Below are positions 43,101 to 51,948 of a DNA stretch of 64,000 nucleotides, in pieces. The DNA is from Rhizobium sp. RCAM05350. GTDB lineage: Bacteria; Pseudomonadota; Alphaproteobacteria; Rhizobiales; Rhizobiaceae. The stretch spans positions 1,054,001-1,118,000 of the forward strand of contig CP087974.1 in the NCBI GenBank assembly GCA_024426085.1, given 5' to 3'. A program made the position numbers and the translations under genes. The notes below the pieces were generated by a model that made no database searches, was not told the DNA's origin, and saw only the letters and a list, made by a program, of their open reading frames with translations. Numbering within the stretch: the stretch's first letter is position 1; the number at the start of each line of letters is the position of its first letter.

Positions 43101-46100
43101 ACGACAGTATTGCCAAGGCCACGCTGACCTTCCCGGACGATTTCGATTTCAGCGCCCTCGACACAATCACCTTCTGGCTGGAATCGCTGAAAGCCGGCAC
43201 ACCGATGCATCAGCGGCAGATCTCCATCGACTGCGGTGAGGCCACCGCAAAAGCAGTCTTGAACACGGCAAGAAATATCGCCGCAGGCTGGATACGGCTG
43301 TCGGTGGAATCCGACGATGCAGCCTCTTTCAGCTTTGCCCTAACCGAGGATATCAAACCACATGAGGTTGGCGCGCCCTTGCTGCTGCTTGCTCCCAATG
43401 CGGCGCCGTGGAAGGACCCGTTGCGTAGCGGCGTCACCATGCTGGTGGATACGCCGCGCGTCGGTTATCTCGATTTCGAGCGATGGTTCGCCAATGCCAA
43501 CCTGCGCGACGCGGTGTTGGACGAGAAATCCGCCGAGAACCTGCGGCGGGCGCTCTTGACTGCCTATATCCTGCGCGATGCCGACGAAGGCCTGTCCCGC
43601 GCGCTCGACCGCCTGCCCGACCCAGCCTTCGAAGCCGTGCGCCTGGAACTGGCGGTGTCTGATCAACTGGAGGACGGCTCTCATGCCGCGCAGGCGCTTA
43701 TCCTGCCATTCGGCTTCAAGCAGAAGATGACCAAAATCATCGAGGACCTGAATGCCCATGGCGAGGGTCAATGGAGCCCGGAGGCTCTGCATGCCAAACT
43801 GTTCAAGCCGATTGAGTGCGCATTCCAGTTCTCGATTGATATCGCATCCGGCGCCTTAGGGCTGTCGCAGGCAAAGAGGCTGCTGGCCAGCATTCCGGCT
43901 GGCACTGTTGCGCGGCTGTCGCTGGATGCGCTGGTACCCGCCCGGCATTTCGCACCATCAGGCAAACACCCCGCCGTTTTCCATCCGGGCTTGAAGCAGC
44001 ACGCATCGCGCCGGATCGCGCCCGATGGTTCTAAAGAAGTATTTTTCGCCTATCCTTCCGCAGCCATCCGGATCGAAACAATGCTGGATGGCATGCCCGC
44101 CATCGATGCCGGCAAGGACAGGGAACGGGACAAGCCAGCGATCCAGCTTGCCGCCGACATGGTGGCCGTCCGGCCAATCGAGCGATCGCGGCGCGCCACG
44201 ATCTACAGACACGCGCCGAATTGCCTGGCGTCGATCGAAAGAGCCGCACCCGCCAATGGCGGCTGCTCAGCGAAATCGATGTGACGACCCAGCGCTGGCG
44301 CCCAAGCGGCCGGCCGATCTACAACCACATTGCGCCCCTGCATTTCCGCGACGACGATGCGCTTTCGCACAAAGCGCATCTGGCGACGGCCCAAGCAGCC
44401 ATGCCGCTCAAGGAAATGCCGGTCAAGGAAAGCGGCAAGGAGACCGACTACCCCCTCTCCCGCTTCGAGCAGGAAGCCTTTTCGACCGCCCCAATATCGA
44501 TTCCCAGACAGTGACGCAGCGTCTCTTGCCGCTGCCGGCCATAACAGTGCTAGAGCAGCATTTCTGGGAGGCGCCGTCGGCGAGCTATTTCCGCCACCGC
44601 TTCACGCTTCGGTCCCGCTATTCCGGCGCCCTGAAGGACATCGCCAGCCGCGAAGTCAAGGCGTGGGTGACAGATAGAGCCGTCCGGAAATCGCCCGCTG
44701 AGGCGTGGACGCTGCGCGTCGCCATGCTGGCAGACCTTTCCCGTATGCTTCTGACCCGGCCGCAGCAGCGCGCCCTCGTGCCCCTGACCAGCACACCGCA
44801 CGACGACGGCCATCTGTCGGGCACACCACCAGTGCTCGCCATTCTACAGGAACCGCCCTTTTCGCGCGGCGGGCTTGCCGACCGGATTGCCGCCGAGATC
44901 AAGACCGGCTTCGGCTACGGTTTCGCCAAAGACGATACGCCCGTCGAGATCCTCGATTCACGCAAGGAAATCGGCCCCGATCCACGCCTGAGCTACCATG
45001 CGACCGATGAAAAAACCGCCCTCGGGCTGGCGCTGAATGCAGAAGGCCCGATGGGACTGACCTTCGACGCAGTCAATGCGCCGGCTCCGGCCTTTGCCAA
45101 TTCGATGTTCTCGCTCTCGCCGCTCAGCCTCAGCGGCGTCAACCAGAATCTCGAGGAGCATTTCCTCGGCATCTCGATGCGGCGCTATATCGATCCGAAC
45201 TGGACGATCGAGAGCAGTGCCGGCGATCCGTCTCGACTGGATGCCGAGCGCTGCTGGTGGATCGACCTAGACATCGCGTCTGCTCCCGCCAACCCGCTCA
45301 GCTATGTCGCCGATACCATCGAAAAGTCCTTGATCATGCTGGAGGCCGATGGCGACGCGCTTGTCATCAAAACCAGCAAAGCGGCTGTCGATGGCGGCAT
45401 CGCCGGGGCCGTCGAACACAATGTCACCATCGCCCGCTGGAACCGGGCGTTTGCCGATCGCCTGGCCATTCTGCACCAGCCGGTCGCCCCCGGCCGCTAT
45501 TCGGCATCGGTCTTCGTTCTGCCTGCCGAAAACCGGGGCAATGTCGCGCTAGGCCGCAGCAACGCGCCGCTTCTCATCTGCAATTTCAGTGGGGACCACC
45601 CAAGCCGGCTGCAGCGCCCAGCGCCGCCGCCATCATCCTAAAGGCCGATGGAGCACAGGCACGGACAACCATGGCCAGCGCACCGACCTTTCTTGCCTGG
45701 ACGCGCACCGCCCTGCAACTTCGACACGGTCCACACGCCAGATGTGGCCGGCGCTTCCCCGGCACAAGTACCGATACGCGACCTTCTCGCAAAGCTCGAT
45801 CCGAAAACATCGATGCTGAGCTTCGACCGTAGCGGCATCGGGGAGCGGACCTGGCTCTGCGCCTCGACCTTTGCAAAACCCTTCCCGCTGCATGTGCAGC
45901 GGCACCTCGCTGTGCTGACCACCAGCTACCTGAAAGAGCCCGGCCGTCCGGTCGAGCAGTACAGCCGCTCGGCGCTGCTTGTCGGCAAATCGTCGGCGGC
46001 ACTGACCGGCGCAGGCGAAGAGGAGGACTGCGTCCGTATCATCGAATTCGAAACGCCGGCGGCGATCCTGTGCGGATCGAACGCGAGCGTTCCCAGAAAC

Positions 46101-46721
46101 CTATCGGAGAGCCTATTTCGATCTCATTTCCACCGGTTTTAAACCCAGCGGTAGCTGGCTTCAGCGCGGCTATTTTTCCGCTTTGCCGGCCCTCCGGCGC
46201 ATCTGCAGAAATTCAACCGGCTGACGGTCCGCCTGCGTTTCTCGGAAAACAGCACCGATCCGCATGAAATCGCCATCGACCTGAAAAAATCCGCCGACGG
46301 GTCTTTCGTAACCGCCGTCGAACTGTTCATCGAAAGGGCAGCGGCGTCGAAACAACTGGCTTACCGGTCGGCCCTGTTGTTTTCCAATGGCGAAACGGTC
46401 CCGGTAAAATCCCTCACCGCGAAAATCCCCGATATGCTCGGTCTGCTTGCCACCGGCAATGACAATCCTGGCTTCTTTCTCGATATCGAGGCGAATGGCA
46501 GCGCAGGTGCCGGTGAATTCTGGGCGGATGTGTCGCTGCTGCATTCGACCGGCCCGGCCTTCACATCAAATCTCGATTTCAACTGGCTGTTTTCCCTGGC
46601 GGGCGGCAGCGAGCCGGCGCTCGATGTCTCCCCGGCCGGGCTCACCCAGATGGTCGAAGCCCAAGCCCGCATCATCTCGGTCTCACCGCCGATCCCGATT
46701 TCACCCGCAGAAACCCACTGA
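40138..46721 (+). CDS. Giant unknown protein 2
   Basis: The restored protein of about 2,190 residues starts MALKTSIIHCLLDAEPDAFH, two bases after giant 1, so the two are translationally coupled. The first ~780 residues are helix-rich (LLNLLLASFVSGTALSF, AAAFAEAWRFYRILLDG). Later parts are beta-rich, with Trp and Pro (FAYVLRLAYGRDFESFSFTT, LEQHFWEAPSASYFRHRF). No signal peptide, membrane helix, protease, hydrolase or nucleotide motif was seen. Frames break near 42483, 44212, 44485, 45595, 45730, 46068, 46100 and 46178. Its C-terminus ends SPPIPISPAETH. No family is recognised. A binding partner of giant 1 in one complex is the natural reading. Confidence 0.72.
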
Positions 46722-46749
46722 TCCGACCCATCGCAACAGGGAGAACACC

Positions 46750-46995
46750 ATGGCGTTTAAAATTCTTGTCAGAAATGAAGGTGCGACGGCGATTTATACG
46801 GTCGTTCAGCAGATCGATCCTGGCACCACCGAACCCGTATTCGAGGACATGCTGAAAAAGGGCGACGAAGTCTGGGTGCAAGCCTATTACACCGAAGAGG
46901 ATGAGGACAGCAAAGGCACCTTCATCTGGCGTCGCAGCGGGGCCTCCAACTATGCCAAGGAAATATGGGCGGATGGCACGCTGATCGTCGAATAG
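46750..46995 (+). CDS. Small unknown protein closing the giant-protein operon
   Basis: The 81-residue protein MAFKILVRNEGATAIYTVVQ… is acidic and beta-type, with the Trp/Tyr-containing segment DEVWVQAYYTEEDEDSKG. GGGAGA lies 7 bases before the ATG and the gene follows giant 2 by 28 bases. No homologue comes to mind. A small beta-sandwich partner, chaperone or capping subunit is possible. Confidence 0.75.
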   Translation: MAFKILVRNEGATAIYTVVQQIDPGTTEPVFEDMLKKGDEVWVQAYYTEEDEDSKGTFIWRRSGASNYAKEIWADGTLIVE

Positions 46996-47010
46996 ACGCC
47001 AAACGCGCGA

Positions 47011-47034
47011 ACGGGTGCGTCTTTGCGCACCCGT
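47011..47034. terminator. Hairpin between convergent genes
   Basis: ACGGGTGCG pairs perfectly with CGCACCCGT around a six-base loop, 16 bases after the small protein's stop and 38 before the ldtR stop. There is no long T run, so termination strength is uncertain. Confidence 0.55.
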
Positions 47035-47071
47035 CGGCAATCATCACAGTCTCTGAGCGATGGTTTTGCGC

Positions 47072-47584
47072 TTAGAGCTTGTAGAGCATCGTGTCGTTCC
47101 AGAAGCGGTCGAGGCGCTGCAGGAGCTTGTTCATCTGGCCGAACTCGTCGGTGCCGATGCCGCCGACCTTCTGGATCGAGCCGATATGGCGTTCATAGAG
47201 CTTGGCGACCGTTTCGGCGATCTCCTGGCCCTCGTCCGTCAGGCTGATGCGGACCGAGCGGCGATCGACGCGCGAGCGCTGGTGATTGATGAAGCCGAGA
47301 TCAACCAGCTTTTTAACATTGTAGGATACGTTGGAGCCGAGATAGTAACCGCGCGAGCGCAGTTCGCCGGCCGTCAGTTCCGAATTGCCGATATTGAAGA
47401 GGAGAAGTGCCTGGACGGCGTTGACGTCGGAGCGGCCCGAGCGGTCGAATTCGTCCTTGACGACGTCGAGCAGACGACGGTGGAGACGCTCAACCAGGTG
47501 GAGGGATTCCATGTAGAGCGAACGGATCGCATCTTCGTGGGGATCTTTGACGGCAACGACCTGCGGTTTCATTTTGGTGTTCAT
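47072..47584 (-). CDS. ldtR: MarR-family regulator LdtR
   Basis: The intact 170-residue winged-helix protein has the recognition region GYYLGSNVSYNVKKLVDLGF and the wing HQRSRVDRRSVRISLTDEG. The long first helix ESLHLVERLHRRLLDVVKDE is part of the dimer interface. It matches LdtR of Liberibacter and Sinorhizobium as I remember it, an activator of the L,D-transpeptidase ldtP that is relieved by small aromatic ligands. In those genomes the two genes are neighbours. Here a 15-kb operon lies between them. Confidence 0.82.
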   Translation of the reverse strand: MNTKMKPQVVAVKDPHEDAIRSLYMESLHLVERLHRRLLDVVKDEFDRSGRSDVNAVQALLLFNIGNSELTAGELRSRGYYLGSNVSYNVKKLVDLGFINHQRSRVDRRSVRISLTDEGQEIAETVAKLYERHIGSIQKVGGIGTDEFGQMNKLLQRLDRFWNDTMLYKL

Positions 47585-47653
47585 GATGACTGCCTCACTG
47601 TTTTGTTTGGCGGTGTATGTTTCTCTTCCCGCCTTGAGGTAGACACTATCGAA

Positions 47654-47661
47654 TACGTATA
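47654..47661. promoter_or_regulatory. Palindrome ATACGTAT upstream of ldtR
   Basis: The site sits about 70 bases before the ldtR start inside an AT-rich stretch (TTTTATACGTATTCG on the minus strand). It shares the TACGT core with the octamers near ldtP and the giant operon. It is a candidate autoregulatory site. Confidence 0.35.
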
Positions 47662-47715
47662 AAATTCTACTTAAACACCAGCCTTAACAGCGCCTTACTA
47701 TCCACAGCCCTTGTG

Positions 47716-48153
47716 TCAGGGTAAATCAATTCTTGCAGCCTTGGCTTGGCGGGCCCGCTGATAGAAGATCGCAGCCCGGAAAAGCACGAAGGTGACGGCC
47801 ACTGCGGCGTGCAGAATGATGATCAAAGGCTTGGCTCCGAAAATCTGCGGATAGACCGCAAACATCACGATTTCTGCCCCCGCGGCCACTACCCAGATCA
47901 CTGGTCCCCAGGAGACCAGCAGCCACAATCCGAGCGCCGCCACGGGATAGACGACGGCAAGTGCGGTCGCCGCCACCCGCCACGGCAGCGGTAGGAGATC
48001 GAACCGCCCGCCGCCGCCGAACGAGAAGCCGATCAGCATCGCCCAATAGTTCAGGCCGAACCAGAAACACGACACGGCCACCAGCCGCAGGAACAATCCG
48101 AACAGCGTTTCGGTCAGCGACAGTTTGGGGATTTTTACAGAATCAAGGGCCAT
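47716..48153 (-). CDS. DUF6163-type inner-membrane protein
   Basis: The 145-residue protein has four hydrophobic helices (for example FGLFLRLVAVSCFWFGLNYW and VIWVVAAGAEIVMFAVYP) and a short basic tail. It resembles the rhizobial DUF6163 membrane family, of unknown function. It lies downstream of the cyclase on the same strand. The ATG 48153 is preferred over one 9 bases upstream on family N-terminus (MALDSVK). Confidence 0.75.
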   Translation of the reverse strand: MALDSVKIPKLSLTETLFGLFLRLVAVSCFWFGLNYWAMLIGFSFGGGGRFDLLPLPWRVAATALAVVYPVAALGLWLLVSWGPVIWVVAAGAEIVMFAVYPQIFGAKPLIIILHAAVAVTFVLFRAAIFYQRARQAKAARIDLP

Positions 48154-48213
48154 GGCGGGCAAGATACTTGTCTCAGGGATGCATTGCCAGCCGGCGATTG
48201 CCTGGCACGTGCT

Positions 48214-49135
48214 TCACGGCCGTGAACGACCGCGGGTGACCCATCTCACCCCGCCAGCGACGGCCACACCCAGAAGCGGCCACATCGCCCAGAATGTTCC
48301 CTGCCACGACAGAAGGTTGATCGCGACAAACCCTGAGCCCGGCAACGGCAAGCATTCCCAAGCGCCTGTCGATGCGGGTTTGCGTACCAACCCAACTTGT
48401 CGCCCACAGTATGGCGAGACCCAGAAGCGGCCAGGCGACCCAGAAAACACCGCGCCAGGACAGGAGATTGATACCGACCAAGGCGACGGCAATGACCACG
48501 AGAATGCCAAATGTTTTGCGCGATCTTGCGTTCAGTCGTGATCCAGGTTGCGCAGGGCCGGCCTGATCAGGCGGGATTGCAGTCGCTGCAGCCTGCGGTG
48601 CGTCGCTGCTGTCATCGCCGATACGCACGGCATAAATCGGTACGGCATCCGCGACGTTCTTGACCACCAATGGCCCAAGGAAATCGAAACCGACTGCTAC
48701 CTTGTTGCGAACCTGATCATAGACTGTATTCGAGATCAGGATGCCGCCGGCGACGGCCGAAGCCTGTAGCCGGGCGGCAATATTGACGCCGTCGCCATAG
48801 ATATCCTCCCCATCGACAATCACATCGCCGAGATTGATACCGATGCGAAACAGCATGCGTCCGTCGGCCGGGCGCGCTGCATTCATGCCGGCAAGCTCGT
48901 TCTGCACGTCGACTGCCGCGCGCACGGCCTCCACGACGCTTGCGAAATCGGCGATCAGGCCGTCGCCCCATGTGTTGATTACCCGCCCGTTATGGGCGCT
49001 GATCAGGCGCGACATGGCATCCCGGTAGCGCTTGAGCATGGCCAGCGTACCTTCCTCGTCCGCGCCCATCAGACGGGTATAATCCTGCACGTCAGCGCAA
49101 AAGATCGTCGTCAGCTTGCGTCGCGTCTCAGTCAT
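48214..49135 (-). CDS. Class III adenylate/guanylate cyclase with C-terminal membrane repeats (frameshifted)
   Basis: The restored protein of about 307 residues begins TETRRKLTTIFCADVQDYTR and carries the cyclase core, with metal and catalytic segments FCADVQDYT, INTWGDGLIADF and GDGVNIAARLQ. It should make cAMP from ATP. After residue ~215 come two similar hydrophobic repeats, INLLSWRGVFWVAWPLLGLA and INLLSWQGTFWAMWPLLGVA, matching the 2TM pattern. The frame breaks near 48330 between them. The order is unusual: many bacterial class III cyclases have their membrane part before the catalytic domain. Confidence 0.85.
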
Positions 49136-49542
49136 GATTCCCCCTGTATCCCGATCGCAATGCTCGTCCGGTCGCATCCCAAAGAGACAACACCCCCGGC
49201 GAGAGCACTCACCTCTCCTCGGCCGCCCTATCCGCGCTGCAGGCTGCGCCAGAGCCTTGACCAACAGACATATCGTGCGCCAGCAGGCGGGAAAAAGAGT
49301 GGGGGAATAACAAAGTTAATTGTGAGCAAGCGCTGATTGAGAAATCATTCAGAATGCCCGGTCGCTTGGCAGTCTGCCCGGGCACGCCGGAACTTGAACA
49401 TTTGGCCTCTCCTCTCAGGGAGAGGTCCTTTCCAGATCTGCAGCGGCAGGTTTCCGCGCCAGTCGATTTGTTTCCATTTCCGCTTACCAGCACCGCTCTC
49501 CGGCGACCTCGCGACCGCATCCGGCGTCCTTTTAAACGGCAT
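49136..49542. other. Intergenic region, no gene seen
   Basis: The gap lies upstream of the cyclase and downstream of the small secreted protein. It should include the cyclase promoter. Open frames present have no protein-like composition or ribosome site. Confidence 0.4.
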
Positions 49543-49574
49543 AAAAAGGGCTCCGCAAACAGGGAGCCCCTTTT
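49543..49574 (-). terminator. Intrinsic terminator of the small secreted protein
   Basis: AAAAGGGGCTCC pairs with GGAGCCCTTTTT on the minus strand, 12 bases beyond the gene's stop. It ends in a T run. Confidence 0.9.
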
Positions 49575-49586
49575 CGAACATCGGCA

Positions 49587-49925
49587 TTACTTCGTGTAGA
49601 CGATCTTGCCGCCGTTGGCCGCCGTCTGGATCCTGATTACATTTTCGAGCTGCACGTTCTTCGCTACAAGCGTCGCCAGCAGAGCCGGATCGTTCTGAAT
49701 TTCGGCCTGGGCCTTGGTGATCGATTCCGGTGACGGGTTGCGATAGGTGGCGGGGATCGCCGATGTGTCCGTATTGGCATTGCCCTCTTCGCCGACATTG
49801 ACGATCGTGATCATGTCGTCCGCCATCATCGGCGTCGTCGAGTTCGTGGTCTGCGCATAGGCATAGCCACTGAGCGCGGTCGCAGAAAGGGCAGCCGCAA
49901 GGGCAAGTTTGACAATAGTTTTCAT
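49587..49925 (-). CDS. Small secreted hypothetical protein, relative of the one at 26.6 kb
   Basis: The 112-residue protein has a Sec signal peptide (MKTIVKLALAAALSATALSG, cleavage near AYA). A Thr/Asp-rich middle and the C-terminal ATLVAKNVQLENVIRIQTAA complete it. That tail parallels KARNVELNNIVGAEQAADGS of the other secreted protein, so both probably belong to one rhizobial family of unknown function. The ATG 49925 follows GAGGAGAAAG. It is monocistronic with its own terminator. Confidence 0.75.
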   Translation of the reverse strand: MKTIVKLALAAALSATALSGYAYAQTTNSTTPMMADDMITIVNVGEEGNANTDTSAIPATYRNPSPESITKAQAEIQNDPALLATLVAKNVQLENVIRIQTAANGGKIVYTK

Positions 49926-50227
49926 TGTCTTTCTCCTCTGGTTCGGAGGCCTTTCACCGCTCATCGGTGATTTGCATCAGGCGCTCCGCAAGACGAGGTC
50001 AAAACCGGATACCGACGAAATGGTTCCTTGGTGATCACGGTTTCGTGATGACCATCACGGCTGAGGCGGCCCCGGCATCCGCTCGCTGAACGGGTGTGAA
50101 ACGTCCCGACGGTCTATCATCTGCCCGTTGAAGACACCGAGGCGCGGGTGACAGACGATCCCACTTTCGTGAGCTCCGATCCGATCTCATAAACTGGAAC
50201 AGTCATTCCAGTAACAGGCAATTGGAA
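49926..50227. other. Intergenic region, no gene seen
   Basis: The gap lies between two minus-strand genes and should hold the promoter of the small secreted protein. GTGATCACGGTTTCGTGATGACCATCAC near 50032-50058 contains repeated GTGAT/ATCAC elements that could be an operator. Confidence 0.35.
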
Positions 50228-50365
50228 TCACCAAAGCGACAAAAAAATAAAAAGCACAAGCATCCCCAGTGTGACTGCAACTACGAAGGCGATAAGAAAA
50301 ACAAAGAGTCTTTCAAAGCCTTTCCGCACATCATCCGGGGTAGGAGACGGCTGTTTATCTTTCAT
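50228..50365 (-). CDS. 45-residue single-helix membrane protein
   Basis: The frame reads MKDKQPSPTPDDVRKGFERL and then one uninterrupted hydrophobic helix (FVFLIAFVVAVTLGMLVLFI) to the end FLSLW. GAGGAA lies 4 bases before the ATG. The polar-then-hydrophobic plan with a good ribosome site supports a real small inner-membrane protein. No family is recognised. Such proteins often regulate larger membrane complexes, which is inference. Confidence 0.6.
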   Translation of the reverse strand: MKDKQPSPTPDDVRKGFERLFVFLIAFVVAVTLGMLVLFIFLSLW

Positions 50366-50892
50366 GCTTTCCTCAAAACTCACCTCTAGCCTATTATTTT
50401 CTGACTGATGGCTACAAGAATGTCACTCCAATTTAGAGTTTGCCCCCGCTGATAGCTTTGGGGAACCTGATTGCCGCCTGATCGCTGATTATGGGACGTC
50501 CGTCCGGATGCCCAGTCCTCAACTCTCTAGCGTTCACAGAAATCTTGATGTTCAAACTTTCCACCAAACTGACCTTCCGCTGGCCAAGCAAGGCGACCGA
50601 ACTGACCCTGAAAACCCGGCTAGGTAATCGAGCACGAATTTATCGACATCTTCAAGATCATCACACTGAGAAGGCCAAGCTCCCTTAAGGGAGATCGCGA
50701 CGCAAGCGCGAGTCGGGTGATCACCGCGAGCACTCGAGCATGCTGCAGAGCAGCCCACTCTGGAGCTCCGCTCACAGGAAGAGTAACTGGACCAAGGGAG
50801 GGTGAAAACGCCGCATCTCAACCATTTTCCTTTGATCATCGCCCATGATAAACCACGACGAGATAAGACGAAGCTGACGAAAGACGATTGCC
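50366..50892. other. Intergenic region upstream of hemB, nothing assigned
   Basis: About 530 bases without a convincing gene. A perfect 14-base palindrome CTCCCTTAAGGGAG lies at 50680-50693. A minus-strand open frame at 50552-50839 is Cys/Ser-rich and unlike a real protein. The hemB promoter should be here. Confidence 0.4.
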
Positions 50893-51908
50893 ATGACCGA
50901 CAAGACCAATCCCGTTGACCTCATCACCGGCCATCGCCGCATGCGCCTGTAACCGCAAGGCCGACTGGACGCGCCGGATGGTGCAGGAAAACCGGCTTAC
51001 GGTCGACGATCTGATCTGGCCGATCTTCGTTGTTCCGGGCTCCGGCATCGTCGAACCGATCGACGCCATGCCCGGCGTCAACCGGATGAGCATCGACAAG
51101 GCAGTGGAGGCCGCCAGGCAAGCAGCCGATCTCGGCATCCCTGCCCTTGCGACCTTCCCGAATGTCGATATCTCCCTGCGCGACGATACCGGCTCCAACA
51201 GCTTGGCAGCCAACAACCTGATCAACGAGACGACGCGGGCCATCAAGAAGGCCGTGCCGAATATCGGCGTTATTACCGATGTGGCGCTCGACCCGTTCAC
51301 CAGCCATGGCCATGACGGCATCCTGCGCGACGGCGAGATCGTCAACGACGAGACGGTAGCGCAGATTGCCAGAGCCGCCGTGATGCAGGCCGATGCAGGT
51401 GCTGACATCATCGCGCCCTCGGACATGATGGACGGCCGCATTGGCGCTATCCGCCACGCGCTGGACGCAGCCGGCCACCAGAATGTCGGCATCATGGCCT
51501 ATGCCACCAAGTTCGCCTCGGCCTTCTACGGCCCCTACCGTGAAGCGATCGGCACCAGCGGCCTGCTCAAGGGCGACAAGAAGACTTACTATATCGACCC
51601 TGCAAACGGCACAGAGGCGATGCGCGACGCTGCCCTCGACGTCGAGGAAGGTGCCGACATGCTGATGGTCAAGCCCGGCCTGCCCTATCTCGATATCTGC
51701 TGGCGGATGAAGGAAAGCTTTGGCCTGCCGGTCTTTGCCTATCAGGTCTCCGGCGAATATTCACAGATCAAGGCCGCCGCCGCCAATGGCTGGATCGACG
51801 GCGAACGCGTCATGCTCGAAACACTGCTTGCCTTCAAGCGCGCCGGCTGCGACGGGATCCTCAGCTATTTCAGCCGTGGACGTGGCACGGATCTTGGCCA
51901 AACGGTGA
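50893..51908 (+). CDS. hemB: Delta-aminolevulinic acid dehydratase (frameshifted)
   Basis: HemB joins two 5-aminolevulinates to porphobilinogen in heme synthesis. The restored protein of about 338 residues has DDLIWPIFVVPGSGIVEPID, the metal/substrate region IIAPSDMMDGRIGAIR and the two Schiff-base lysine segments YATKFASAFYGPYREA and LMVKPGLPYLDI. The frame breaks near 50945, soon after the start, and near 51868, so the true end is AVDVARILAKR at 51908. It is convergent with the diguanylate cyclase. Confidence 0.96.
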
Positions 51909-51948
51909 CGCCTGGCTCGGCCGAACAGATCACAAACGTCGAGCGCTC

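Noticed and set aside
32570..46995. Tc-toxin, contractile injection system or prophage tail identity for the giant operon
   Set aside because: No RHS/YD repeats, neuraminidase-like shell, sheath, baseplate or tape-measure signature was seen, and the gene number and order do not fit.
50552..50839. Minus-strand 95-residue frame upstream of hemB
   Set aside because: It has a Cys/Ser/Trp-rich composition, no ribosome site and no family resemblance. Probably non-coding.
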